Positions 33,114 to 41,339 of a stretch of 64,000 nucleotides of DNA are shown here, one piece after another. Numbering within the stretch: the stretch's first letter is position 1; each line of letters opens with the position of its first letter. The DNA lies in contig NZ_SJKB01000017.1 in NCBI RefSeq assembly GCF_004331465.1, positions 62,001 to 126,000 of the forward strand, written 5' to 3'. The stretch is from Kribbella pittospori (GTDB taxonomy: Bacteria; Actinomycetota; Actinomycetes; Propionibacteriales; Kribbellaceae). The position numbers and the translations under genes are program-made. The notes beneath the pieces are model-generated. The model had not been told where the DNA came from. It saw only the letters and a program-made list of their open reading frames with translations, and made no database searches.

Positions 33114-34387
33114 CAGCCCACCCCCCGCGGCAACTCGGTCAGCAGCCCGGACAGGGAGTACCCCGCATGCTTGAAGCGCTCGGGATGCGGCAGATGTCCT
33201 TCGGCCCGTCGCAACTGTCCGTCGGCCGTGCCGAACACCGTCTCGGTCTCGATCGCCTGCTCCTCGATCCGCCCACTGACCGCGACGATCTCTCGCACCC
33301 GCCGCTGCCCGTCCGCCCCGATCCCGAGATGGATGACGAGATCCACGCAGCCGGCCACGGTCGGAAGCACGAACCGGGACCCGATGTTCTCGCCGGCCAG
33401 CAACGGCAACGTGCACATCTTGGTCAGGGCCTCGCGTGCCGAGTTCGCATGGATCGTGCACATGCCGGGCAATCCACTGTTGAGAGCCAAGAGGAGATCA
33501 AGGCACTCCTCGCCGCGGACCTCACCGACGATCAGCCGGGACGGGCGCATCCGCAGCGATTCCTTCACCAGGTCGCGCAGGCGCACCTCGCCCGTGCCTT
33601 CGAGACCCGCCTGCCGCGTCTGCATGGACACCCAGTCCGGAATTGGCAGTTTGATTTCGAAGACCTCTTCGCAGCTGATCACGCGTTCGCTGCCCGGGAT
33701 CGAGCCGGCCAGCGCGTTCAGCATCGTGGTCTTGCCGGCCTGCGTGCCGCCCGAAACCAGGATGTTCAGGCCGACTGCAACCGCGGCGTCCAGGACCGCG
33801 GCCGCGTGCGGGGTCAGCGATCCGAGCGCGACCAGGTCGCTCAGCCGGGTCGCGCGGACCGTGAATTTCCGAATGTTGATGGCTGCGTAGCGTTGAGTGA
33901 TCCCGCCCAGAACGATGTGCACGCGGCTGCCGTCGGGCAGTCGCGCGTCGGTGAACGGCTGCGAGACATCGATCCGGCGGCCGGTCGTCTTCAGCATCCG
34001 CTCGACCAGATCGCTGACCTCTTCCTCGGTCAGCACCGTCGTGGTCAGCTCATGCCGGCCTTCCCGCGCAATGAACACGCGGCTCGGCTCATTGATCCAG
34101 ATCTCTTCGACCGCCGGGTCATCCAGGAATCGCTGCAGCGGCCCGAACCCCGCGACGCGGTCGTGCACCTCCCGGCTGACCGCTTCCACATCCACGATCG
34201 GCGGAACCACCCCGGTCAGGCTGCGCTCGTCGTACTCCCGAACGACGGTCGCGACGATCGCGTTCACCGCCCCCGGATCCCGCAGCGGGTCGATCCCCTC
34301 CCGGCGTACGACGTCACGCACTTGGGCATCGATCAGCTCGACGGCGTCCCGGCCCGGCCGGCGCGCGGCGAGTCTGTCGGCTGCCAT
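33113..34387 (-). CDS. cpaF: CpaF/TadA-type pilus-assembly ATPase
   Basis: 424 residues from the ATG at 34387, preceded by GGGGAG; the frame is open 20 codons further. Walker A is GGTQAGKTT (213-221), Walker B LIVGEVRGEE (285-294), and the His box TIHAN lies at 311-315, all as in secretion ATPases of the VirB11/CpaF group. It powers pilin polymerisation or secretion through TadB and TadC. It heads the unit; a TadZ/CpaE partner is not present upstream, where a sigma-factor gene diverges. Confidence 0.93.
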   Translation of the reverse strand: MAADRLAARRPGRDAVELIDAQVRDVVRREGIDPLRDPGAVNAIVATVVREYDERSLTGVVPPIVDVEAVSREVHDRVAGFGPLQRFLDDPAVEEIWINEPSRVFIAREGRHELTTTVLTEEEVSDLVERMLKTTGRRIDVSQPFTDARLPDGSRVHIVLGGITQRYAAINIRKFTVRATRLSDLVALGSLTPHAAAVLDAAVAVGLNILVSGGTQAGKTTMLNALAGSIPGSERVISCEEVFEIKLPIPDWVSMQTRQAGLEGTGEVRLRDLVKESLRMRPSRLIVGEVRGEECLDLLLALNSGLPGMCTIHANSAREALTKMCTLPLLAGENIGSRFVLPTVAGCVDLVIHLGIGADGQRRVREIVAVSGRIEEQAIETETVFGTADGQLRRAEGHLPHPERFKHAGYSLSGLLTELPRGVG

Positions 34388-34566
34388 CGGTCTCCCCAGA
34401 AGTCCCGTCGGCGACCACTTGATCACCGTGCGCGACCATCCTGTCAAGCCTGAGGCTCACCTGCCACTCGGCTCCGGCAGGCTGTGGATAACTTCTGCCG
34501 CCGGCGGTGTAACGCGGCGGGGTGCAGGGAGCGTCAAGAGGGTGAGACAACGACCGGGAGGGTGAC

Positions 34567-35067
34567 TTGACGCGAGCTACCGAGGATTTCGAGGAGTTCG
34601 CCAGAGCGCGTACTCCGAGGCTGTACCGAACCGCCTGGCTGCTCGCCGGTGAGCACCACCTGGCCGAGGACCTGGTCCAGGAGACGCTGGCGAAGTTGTA
34701 CCGGTCCTGGCGCCGGATCGACCACGTCGAGAGCCTGCCGGCGTACGCACAGACGGTGCTGGCGCGCACCTACGTCTCGCAGCGGCGGCGGCGGAGCTCG
34801 ACCGAGCAACCGAGCGCGACGCTGCCGGACCGAGCAGAGCGTCCCGGAGACCCCGAGCTTCGACTGTCCCTCCAGCAGGCACTCGCCGAGCTGGCCCCGC
34901 TTGATCGTGCGGTGCTCGTACTGCGGTTCTTCGAAGATCGCAGCGTCGAACAGGTCGCGCTCGATCTCGGCAAGACGGCCGGTGCGATCAGGACCCGGAC
35001 GTCGCGTGCCCTGGACCGCCTCCGGGCGGTGCTCGGTGACGAGGCCGTCCACCTGACCACCCTCTGA
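34567..35067 (+). CDS. SigE-family ECF RNA polymerase sigma factor
   Basis: 166 residues from a TTG at 34567, with GGGAGG just upstream. Region 2 is RLYRTAWLLAGEHHLAEDLVQETLAKLYRSWRRI. Region 4 is LAPLDRAVLVLRFFEDRSVEQVALDLGKTAGAIRTRTSRALDRLR. This is the SigE family (TIGR02983-like) of small sigma factors common in actinobacteria. The next gene, 16 bp downstream, encodes a single-pass membrane protein that probably regulates or is regulated by it. It is divergent from cpaF across 179 bp. Confidence 0.93.
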   Translation: MTRATEDFEEFARARTPRLYRTAWLLAGEHHLAEDLVQETLAKLYRSWRRIDHVESLPAYAQTVLARTYVSQRRRRSSTEQPSATLPDRAERPGDPELRLSLQQALAELAPLDRAVLVLRFFEDRSVEQVALDLGKTAGAIRTRTSRALDRLRAVLGDEAVHLTTL

Positions 35068-35083
35068 CCCTGGGAGAACCTCG

Positions 35084-35851
35084 ATGACACCTCTGAACGA
35101 CAACCTGCCCGACCTGATGAATCGGGCCACCGAGAACCTCGAACCGAACGCGACCGACCTGGTCGAGCGCGGCATCCGGCGTGGGCAGGTCCTGCGTCGG
35201 CGCCGGACGGCCCTCGCCGGCGCCGGCGGAGCATTCGCAGTACTGGCCACCGTCGGGATCGTTGTCGCCGGCACCCAAGCCCTCGGCGGCCGCCCGTCAG
35301 GGCAGCCTCCGTTCGCGGCGGCACCGACCCCGGCACCCACCGCGACCAGCAGCGGTACGACGCCCAGCGCCGGCCAGCAGGACGTGGCGACGAAGAAGGG
35401 GATTCTCGTCACGCTGCAGTCGCTCCTCCCACCGGGGACCAGGGTCAGCAAGCCGACGAGCTTCGGCGACGACTTCATCGGCGCATCCGTCCGGGCCGAT
35501 GACGGTAAGGGGGCGTCGTACGTCGAGGTGCTGATCAAGACCGAGAAGACTCCGATCTCCTGCCCGCCGGAGCACCCTGAGAACTGCACCACCCGCCCCG
35601 ACGGGACGCTCGTCATCGCTTCGACGTACGCGGGAACGGGTCTGCCGAGCGAACCACGGAGCAACTACGTGACGATCGCCCACCCCGACGGCCGGACCAT
35701 CTCACTGGGCAGCGCCAACGCGACCGCCTACAAGAAGGCTGTGCCGACTCGCGCCAAGCCGCTGCTGTCGACAGCACAGCTGATCGCGATGGCCGACAGT
35801 CCGAAGTGGACCTACCCGCCCGTCGGCTGGGGCCGGGACCTCAACCGCTAG
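35084..35851 (+). CDS. Membrane protein downstream of SigE-family sigma factor
   Basis: 255 residues: a cytosolic N-terminus (about 1-42), one membrane segment (about 43-66), a Pro/Thr/Ala-rich linker (about 70-100) and an exported domain of about 150 residues. SigE-family sigma factors are often followed by proteins of this layout, which may act as anti-sigma factors or sensors, but no zinc anti-sigma motif is present in the short cytosolic part. Co-transcribed with the sigma gene. Confidence 0.8.
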   Translation: MTPLNDNLPDLMNRATENLEPNATDLVERGIRRGQVLRRRRTALAGAGGAFAVLATVGIVVAGTQALGGRPSGQPPFAAAPTPAPTATSSGTTPSAGQQDVATKKGILVTLQSLLPPGTRVSKPTSFGDDFIGASVRADDGKGASYVEVLIKTEKTPISCPPEHPENCTTRPDGTLVIASTYAGTGLPSEPRSNYVTIAHPDGRTISLGSANATAYKKAVPTRAKPLLSTAQLIAMADSPKWTYPPVGWGRDLNR

Positions 35852-35864
35852 CGTCCCGAGTCGG

Positions 35865-36608
35865 TCAGCGGTGGACGAGGGTGTGTTCGAAGGAATAGCG
35901 GCTGGCTCGGAACAGGTGGGAGCCGTATTCGACGGGCTGGCCGTGGTCGTCGTACGTGATGCGGGTGGTGGCCAGCAGCGGGCAGCCGGGCTCCTCGGAC
36001 AGGAGTCTGGCCTGCTCGGTGCTGGCGGGTACGGCGGAGATGGTCTGGTGCGCCACCTTCAGTCGCACGCCCTCGGCGCGTAGGAGCTCGTACAGTCCTC
36101 GCTCGGCCAGCGTGACCGGGTCCGTCTCGAGCATGTCGGGCGGGAGCCAGTTCCGCATCAGCGCCAGCGGCTCGCCGTCCGCCCGCCGCAGTCGCTCGAT
36201 CCTCAGCACCCGGTCGCCCTGCTCGCACTGCAGCGCGGTCGCCACGTCCGCGTTCGCCGGGCTGATCCCGAACCGCAGTACTTCGGTCTCCGGCTTCCGG
36301 TGAGCCGCGGCCAGGTCGTCGTACAGGCTGGTGAGCTCCAGGGAACGCCGTACCTGGCCCGAGTGGCCGACCACCTGCGTGCCGACGCCGCGCTTGCGCA
36401 CCAGCAGCCCCTGGTCGACCAGGCGCGCGATCGCCTGCCGCACAGTCGGCCGGCTCAAGCCATAGGCCTCCGCCAGGTCCACCTCGTTGCTCAGCCGAGA
36501 CCCGACCGGCAACTCGCCACCCTGGATCGCCGCCTCGAGCTGCTGCGCCAGCTGCACATGTAACGGCGTACGACTGCTCCGATCAACCCGGACCTGCACG
36601 GTGCTCAT
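35865..36608 (-). CDS. GntR-family (HutC type) regulator
   Basis: 247 residues from the ATG at 36608. The winged helix is TPLHVQLAQQLEAAIQGGELPVGSRL, then GLSRPTVRQAIARLVDQGLLVRKRGVGTQV. A UTRA effector domain follows from about 85. It is similar to the GntR gene at 56192 (both have ELTSLYDDL at the start of the effector domain), so the two may sense related sugars. It is divergent from a Gfo/Idh oxidoreductase, 322 bp away. Confidence 0.92.
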   Translation of the reverse strand: MSTVQVRVDRSSRTPLHVQLAQQLEAAIQGGELPVGSRLSNEVDLAEAYGLSRPTVRQAIARLVDQGLLVRKRGVGTQVVGHSGQVRRSLELTSLYDDLAAAHRKPETEVLRFGISPANADVATALQCEQGDRVLRIERLRRADGEPLALMRNWLPPDMLETDPVTLAERGLYELLRAEGVRLKVAHQTISAVPASTEQARLLSEEPGCPLLATTRITYDDHGQPVEYGSHLFRASRYSFEHTLVHR

Positions 36609-36930
36609 GCGCAAATACTGCGTCCTGCGCCCTGATCCGTCGACCCAACACCCAGATTTGATCAGATCCCTCCGTTACCGAATCACCTGATTGTCGGCAC
36701 CAGCGACCCGGATGAACGCCGGGCGGACGGCAGATGAAGGGCGGAGATCCGGGGGCGGGGCGGCGCTGGGGCGGAGCGACAGACTCCTACGCTGAGGGCT
36801 GGGGGTCGGGTCCGGATGGCGGGCCAGGGATGTTTGGTGGTGGGGGCGTGCGGGAGGATGACATCTTCGGTGTCGAATTCGCCGGCACGGTCGTGCCGCG
36901 CCCGCCGTACCGCTGACGATGAGGAGAAGC
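36609..36930. other. Divergent intergenic region, 322 bp
   Basis: It lies between a GntR regulator and a Gfo/Idh/MocA gene and should hold their promoters. I see no clear palindrome. A rightward 60-codon frame (36734-36916), Gly-rich and ending PRPPYR, stops 14 bp before the next start codon. It might be a small leader gene, but no start signal supports it. Confidence 0.5.
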
Positions 36931-37932
36931 ATGGAACCGCTGCGTATCGGGATCCTTGGTGCTGCCCGGATCGCGGGGAGGGCGATCGCCGACCCGGCGC
37001 GCCCGAGCGGGGCGCGACTGGTGGCCGTCGCCGCGCGCGACCGGGACCGGGCCGAGGCGTTCGCGGCGGAGCACGGGGTCGAGAAGGTGCACGCGTCGTA
37101 CGAGGACGTGATCGCCGATCCCGAGGTCGAGGCGATCTACAACCCGCTGGCGAACTCGTTGCACGGTCCCTGGAACCTGAGGGCGATTGCCGCGGGCAAA
37201 CATGTGCTCACGGAGAAGCCGTCGGCCAGCAACGCGACCGAGGCAGCGGCGGTGCGCGACGCTGCCGCGGAGCACGGTGTGGTGCTGATGGAGGGCTTCC
37301 ACTACGTCTTCCACCCGGTGACCCGCCGGCTGCACGAGCTGCTCGCCAAGGGCGAGCTGGGCGACCTGCAGCACGTCGAGACGACCATGGTGATGCCACC
37401 GCCGCCGGACGACGACCCGCGCTGGTCGCTGCCGCTGGCCGGCGGTGCAGTGATGGACGTCGGTTGCTACGCCCTGCACGCCCAGCGCATGGTCGCGCCG
37501 TGGGCCGGTGGAGCACCCAGACTGGTCAGCGCCCGGGCCGGTGAGCGGAAGCGGCTGCCCGGTGTGGACGAGTGGTTGAACGCCGACCTCGAGTTCCCGA
37601 ACGGTGCGACCGGATCGGTGCGGACGAGCATGGCGGCGGAGACGCTCGACTTCAGCTGCAAGATCGTCGGCACCCGCGGTGAGGCGTTCGCGCCCAGCTT
37701 CGTGCTGCCGCATCTGGACGACCGGGTGATCGTCACCACCAAGGAGGACCACTGGGTCGAGCAGCTCGGCCGCAAGTCGTCGTACGCCTATCAGCTGGAG
37801 GCGTTCACCGCTCGCGTTCGCAACGGTGCACCGTTGCCGATCGACGCGGATGACGCGGTCGCGACCATGACGCTGATCGACGAGTGCTACCGGACGGCCG
37901 GTCTGGAGCCTCGTCCGACGACCACGCTCTAG
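36931..37932 (+). CDS. Gfo/Idh/MocA-family oxidoreductase
   Basis: 333 residues from the ATG at 36931 (GAGGAG upstream). The Rossmann start is RIGILGAARIAGRAI. The family EKP motif is in VLTEKPSASN, and the active-site region is VMDVGCYALHAQRMV, with Asp and His in the usual places. It oxidises or reduces a sugar or inositol with NAD(P). The divergent GntR gene is a candidate regulator. Its stop lies in the left copy of a tandem duplication shared with the convergent GATase gene. Confidence 0.92.
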   Translation: MEPLRIGILGAARIAGRAIADPARPSGARLVAVAARDRDRAEAFAAEHGVEKVHASYEDVIADPEVEAIYNPLANSLHGPWNLRAIAAGKHVLTEKPSASNATEAAAVRDAAAEHGVVLMEGFHYVFHPVTRRLHELLAKGELGDLQHVETTMVMPPPPDDDPRWSLPLAGGAVMDVGCYALHAQRMVAPWAGGAPRLVSARAGERKRLPGVDEWLNADLEFPNGATGSVRTSMAAETLDFSCKIVGTRGEAFAPSFVLPHLDDRVIVTTKEDHWVEQLGRKSSYAYQLEAFTARVRNGAPLPIDADDAVATMTLIDECYRTAGLEPRPTTTL

Positions 37933-37971
37933 TCCTCCCGACGGCTGCGCTAGCTCTTCCCGGCGGCTGCG
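37929..37971. repeat. Imperfect 21/22-bp tandem duplication at a convergent junction
   Basis: 37929-37949 and 37950-37971 are similar copies, both starting CTAG and ending CGGCTGCG. The left copy holds the stop of the Gfo/Idh gene and the right copy the stop of the convergent GATase-like gene, the same arrangement as at 28934-28977. Confidence 0.85.
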
Positions 37972-38648
37972 CGGGCGAAGGCCTCGATCAGTGCATGCGG
38001 TCGAGTGCCGTCGCCCGCCAGCTCCGGCTGGAACAGCGTGGCCAGGTAGAACGGGTGATCGGGCAACTCCGCGATGCGCGGATCGCCCGTGTCGTCGTAC
38101 CCGCTGAAGACCATGCCGTGGTCCCGCAGTACGTCGAGGCGGGCGGAGTCGAGGCCGTAGGAGCAGTGGTACCGCTCCATCGACCGCTCGACGCCCAGCA
38201 GCTCGGCTGCGCGGGTCCCCGGCGTCACCTGGACCGGACCCTCGTGACCGTCGAGTGAGCACTCCAGCGCGACGATCAGCAGATCGTCTGCCGCCGGGTT
38301 GCTCTCGCCATGCTGCACGCCCGACAGACCGCAGACGTTGCGGGCGAACTCCAGCATTGCGTGCTGGAACCCGCCACACGTGCCGAGGAACGGGATCCCG
38401 TTCTCCCGGGCGATCCGGACCGCCGTGACCGCGCCGGCCTCGTCCTTGTACGGGCTCCCCGGCAGCAGCCAGATGCCGTCGAACCCCTTCAGCGACTCGT
38501 CGGCCTCCTCGGTCGGCACCCAGTACACGTCGAGATCGAGGTTGTCGCGTTCCTTCAACCGGTCGAGCAGACCGGGCACCCGCGCATGCGAGCGGACGTG
38601 CGGCGAGCGGTCGGCGACCAGGGCGATGCGTCCGGCGTAGGCGTTCAT
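37950..38648 (-). CDS. CTP-synthase GATase-like (class I) protein
   Basis: 232 residues. Nucleophile elbow GTCGGFQHAMLEF (Cys91) and the C-terminal TLFQPELAGD resemble the glutaminase part of CTP synthase, without the synthetase part. The position of the catalytic His (FHPE in active glutaminases) is Gln here (FQPE), so ordinary glutaminase activity is doubtful. It matches the stand-alone group annotated as CTP synthase C-terminal region-related protein; its role is unknown. It is divergent from a LysR gene 77 bp away. Confidence 0.82.
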   Translation of the reverse strand: MNAYAGRIALVADRSPHVRSHARVPGLLDRLKERDNLDLDVYWVPTEEADESLKGFDGIWLLPGSPYKDEAGAVTAVRIARENGIPFLGTCGGFQHAMLEFARNVCGLSGVQHGESNPAADDLLIVALECSLDGHEGPVQVTPGTRAAELLGVERSMERYHCSYGLDSARLDVLRDHGMVFSGYDDTGDPRIAELPDHPFYLATLFQPELAGDGTRPHALIEAFARAAAGKS

Positions 38649-38725
38649 AGCCACCATCCTGGGCGTCCGACCGGCATCAGGGCCAACGATGATCTCTGCA
38701 CTGGGCATAAGGGATACTGATCCAT

Positions 38726-39607
38726 GTGGATCCACACCTGCTGCGCACCTTCGTGGCGGTTGCCGAATGCGGCTCGTTCTCCGCTGCCGCGGACCGCCTC
38801 GGCTATACGCAGTCCGCGGTTTCCCAGCACATCGCCGCGCTCGAACACGATCTCGGTACGCCACTCCTCCGCCGACGGCCCGTGGTCCCGACAGTCCCGG
38901 GCGAGCGCCTGCTCGAACATGCCGGCGCCATCCTCCTCCGCCTCGACGCCGCCCGCGCCGATGTCCACCGCGCCATCGGCGATCCGCCCGGCACCCTCTC
39001 CATCGCGGCCTCCCCGCTCGCAGCCGCCGACGGCCGGCTGGCCAACGCCCTGACCGAGGTACGACGTGCTCGCGCCGGGACTGCCGTCGTCCTGACGGTG
39101 CGCGGCCGCGAGGCGGTGGCGCAGGGCGTGGCAGCAGGCGAGCATCACCTGGGCCTGATCGACGGAGTGGCGGCGCCCAGCGACCCGCTCCGCTTGTTCG
39201 GGGTCGGATCGCTGCGCACCACCGCGGTGTCGCACGAGGACCTGGTAGTTGCCCTCGCCAAGGATCACCCGCTGGCCGGCCGCCGCCGGATCAGCCTCCA
39301 CGACCTCGTCGACGCCCGCTGGATCGATGCCCCCGATGTCGCGGCACCGCTCCCCGATCTCCGCGCCGCCACCGAGACCGACGGCATCCGGCCGGCGCTC
39401 ACCTACTCCGGCACGGATGTCGCCAGCCTGCTGGCCCTGATCGCGGCCGGCCACGGCCTGGCCGTACTTCCCTTGTCAGCAACGGGTTCCGAGGTGGCCA
39501 CGGTTCCGCTGAGCACTCCCCGCCTGCTCCACCGCACCGAGCTGCTCCACGGCCATACCTCGGAACCGTCCGCCGCCGCACTGACCGCCGTACTGTCCGG
39601 CCTTTAG
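38726..39607 (+). CDS. LysR-family regulator divergent from the GATase-like gene
   Basis: 293 residues from a GTG at 38726. The helix-turn-helix is LLRTFVAVAECGSFSAAADRLGYTQSAVSQHIAALEHDLG. The effector domain starts near 88. It probably controls the GATase-like gene across the 77-bp divergent gap. Its last four bases overlap the convergent phosphotransferase-like gene. Confidence 0.92.
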   Translation: MDPHLLRTFVAVAECGSFSAAADRLGYTQSAVSQHIAALEHDLGTPLLRRRPVVPTVPGERLLEHAGAILLRLDAARADVHRAIGDPPGTLSIAASPLAAADGRLANALTEVRRARAGTAVVLTVRGREAVAQGVAAGEHHLGLIDGVAAPSDPLRLFGVGSLRTTAVSHEDLVVALAKDHPLAGRRRISLHDLVDARWIDAPDVAAPLPDLRAATETDGIRPALTYSGTDVASLLALIAAGHGLAVLPLSATGSEVATVPLSTPRLLHRTELLHGHTSEPSAAALTAVLSGL

Positions 39608-40755
39608 GCGTCGAGAATCTCCTCGAGGACAGCGCGTGTCATCGGCCGGTTGAGTACGCCGATGGCCTCACGCTCGGCGAACTCCGCCCGGTCCTGATTC
39701 TCCGGGTCGATGGCTTCGCAGATCGTGTTGTGGGCCCAGTTGAGCCAGCCGGTCACGGCGATGCCGAACGAGTTCAGTTCGAGCTTGGGCCACTCACCAC
39801 GGTCGAGATACCCCTCGCGGAACGCCGCAATCGATCGGCGGTTGACCGATGGGCGCATCGCCCACTGGGTCAGCGAGGACGCGACCTCGAACTCAGGGGT
39901 CAGCGAACCGGTGAAGTCCCATTCGGTCACGACGAGCTCGTCGTTGCGGCCCTGCCGGACGGTCGAGGGCTGGAGGTTGCTGTTGCAGAGGATGAAGCCC
40001 GGACCGGTGAAGTCGGCATCGATCGTGTGCAGCTCGAACACCCCGGGGAGACGAGCTTCGAGCTGGTCCGCCCACGGTTTGCCGGCAGCCCGAGCCCGGT
40101 CGAGGAGCTGGTGCCACTCGGCGTCGGACTGCCGCCAGGTGAGGTATGGGCTGATCGGCGCTTCGCTGGGAATCGCCAGTGCGTGCAAGGTCGCGAACGT
40201 CGTACCGACCTGCCGGGCAACTGCTGTCGAGACCGGTGTCACCGGTGACGGGCCGACCTCGATCCACTCGTGGACACGCCAGCTCTCGTCTCGGACGCGC
40301 TCGATCAGTTGTCCCTGCGGACTCCGTACGGCGACCGGTGCGGACACGCCGGCCTTGACCGCAGCATCACGGAGCCGGGCGCTGATCTCGGCTTGTTCGG
40401 GCGTGATGAACGGATACACCGTGACGGCCAGCCACCGACCGCGGTCGGTCGTCAACTCCCACGACCGTCCCATCGGCGTGAACGAAACTGGGGTGGCGGG
40501 TTCGGTCGTACGTCCGAGTCCGAAGGCGGCGGCGAGTTCGTCAGCCAGACCGTCGGGAGCGACGGGGGCGTCGGCGTTCCGCCGGTCGACTTCGGCTTTC
40601 AGCGTGGGCCAGTCGTGCAGCCCGTACTCGCCCGCCAGCGTCCGCTGCGCATCGGCGAGCGTCGATCCGGCGGTGGTTTCACGCAACGCGACCAGGAGGT
40701 CTTTGGCCTGCTTACGCAGGAACTCCATGCTCGGCTTGTCAGGTAGCAGTCTCAC
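39604..40755 (-). CDS. Aminoglycoside-phosphotransferase-like protein
   Basis: 383 residues from a GTG at 40755 with AGAGGA 6 bp upstream. The first 60 residues (SMEFLRKQAKDLLVALRE, then LAGEYGLHDWPTLKAEV) form an ankyrin-like helical pair often found on small actinobacterial proteins. From about 95 the chain follows the APH/kinase fold. The usual HGDLxxxN catalytic loop appears degenerate (FILCNSNLQPSTV), although VVTEWDFTG matches the DFG-like DWE segment. Activity is therefore uncertain. Confidence 0.75.
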   Translation of the reverse strand: MRLLPDKPSMEFLRKQAKDLLVALRETTAGSTLADAQRTLAGEYGLHDWPTLKAEVDRRNADAPVAPDGLADELAAAFGLGRTTEPATPVSFTPMGRSWELTTDRGRWLAVTVYPFITPEQAEISARLRDAAVKAGVSAPVAVRSPQGQLIERVRDESWRVHEWIEVGPSPVTPVSTAVARQVGTTFATLHALAIPSEAPISPYLTWRQSDAEWHQLLDRARAAGKPWADQLEARLPGVFELHTIDADFTGPGFILCNSNLQPSTVRQGRNDELVVTEWDFTGSLTPEFEVASSLTQWAMRPSVNRRSIAAFREGYLDRGEWPKLELNSFGIAVTGWLNWAHNTICEAIDPENQDRAEFAEREAIGVLNRPMTRAVLEEILDA

Positions 40756-41103
40756 AACGCGTCCTCTCGCTCCCGGACTCGCACGGGCCACAAGAGAGCG
40801 TCACCAACTGCGCTCAATCCAATGAAAGGTGAGGTGGCTTCCAGCCTTCCGGCGAGTCTCGACGCGTCCCCACAACGCCCCCAAGACGGTACCCAACCCC
40901 ACCCCCCAGGTCAACGCCCAACACGACACCCCCGCCCCACACAACGCTCTCCCAACCAGCCACCTCAACCCCCGACCACCACCAGCACCAGCCACCCCGG
41001 CCCGGACCGGCCACCTCCCTCGCACCGGCTCCTCGGGCCCGGGTGAGGCCGGGACCGAGGAGTTCGCGAGCCGCATGGCGCGTGTTGCTACCGAGGCTGG
41101 CGG
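40756..41103. other. Gene-poor interval of 348 bp
   Basis: The interval is very C-rich on the plus strand (40850-41045). A leftward 91-codon frame (40801-41076) is open with one hydrophobic stretch, but its start has no ribosome site and its base use looks like intergenic sequence. I see no terminator hairpin or operator. Confidence 0.5.
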
Positions 41104-41217
41104 TTACTTCCTGCCCTGTTTGGTGGGTGGGATTACTGTGCCGTCGCTCGGGTTGGGTTTCGGCTGTTTGGGTTGTTTGGGTTTGCGGACTTCACGTCCG
41201 CCTTTGCTCTTCGACAT
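41104..41217 (-). CDS. Small basic protein (37 aa)
   Basis: 37 residues starting MSKSKGGREVRKPKQPKQPK, with 10 Lys or Arg in the first 20 and a Pro-rich body. GGAG lies 7 bp before the ATG at 41217. It has no structure I recognise. The base composition and ribosome site make it a plausible tiny gene, possibly nucleic-acid or ribosome binding, but that is a guess. Confidence 0.5.
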   Translation of the reverse strand: MSKSKGGREVRKPKQPKQPKPNPSDGTVIPPTKQGRK

Positions 41218-41339
41218 GACGCACTCCGGGGCTTGGTGTTCGCTGACTTCGGACGGGCCGACCGGCCCTTCGTACGCCGCGGTACTCCTCATGCCCCGGG
41301 GGTTGTCTTCGACGCTACACCTAAGCGACAGCCCTGCCT

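Noticed and set aside
36919..36930. Earlier ATG for the Gfo/Idh gene at 36919
   Set aside because: GAGGAG lies between this ATG and the one at 36931 at the right distance for the later start.
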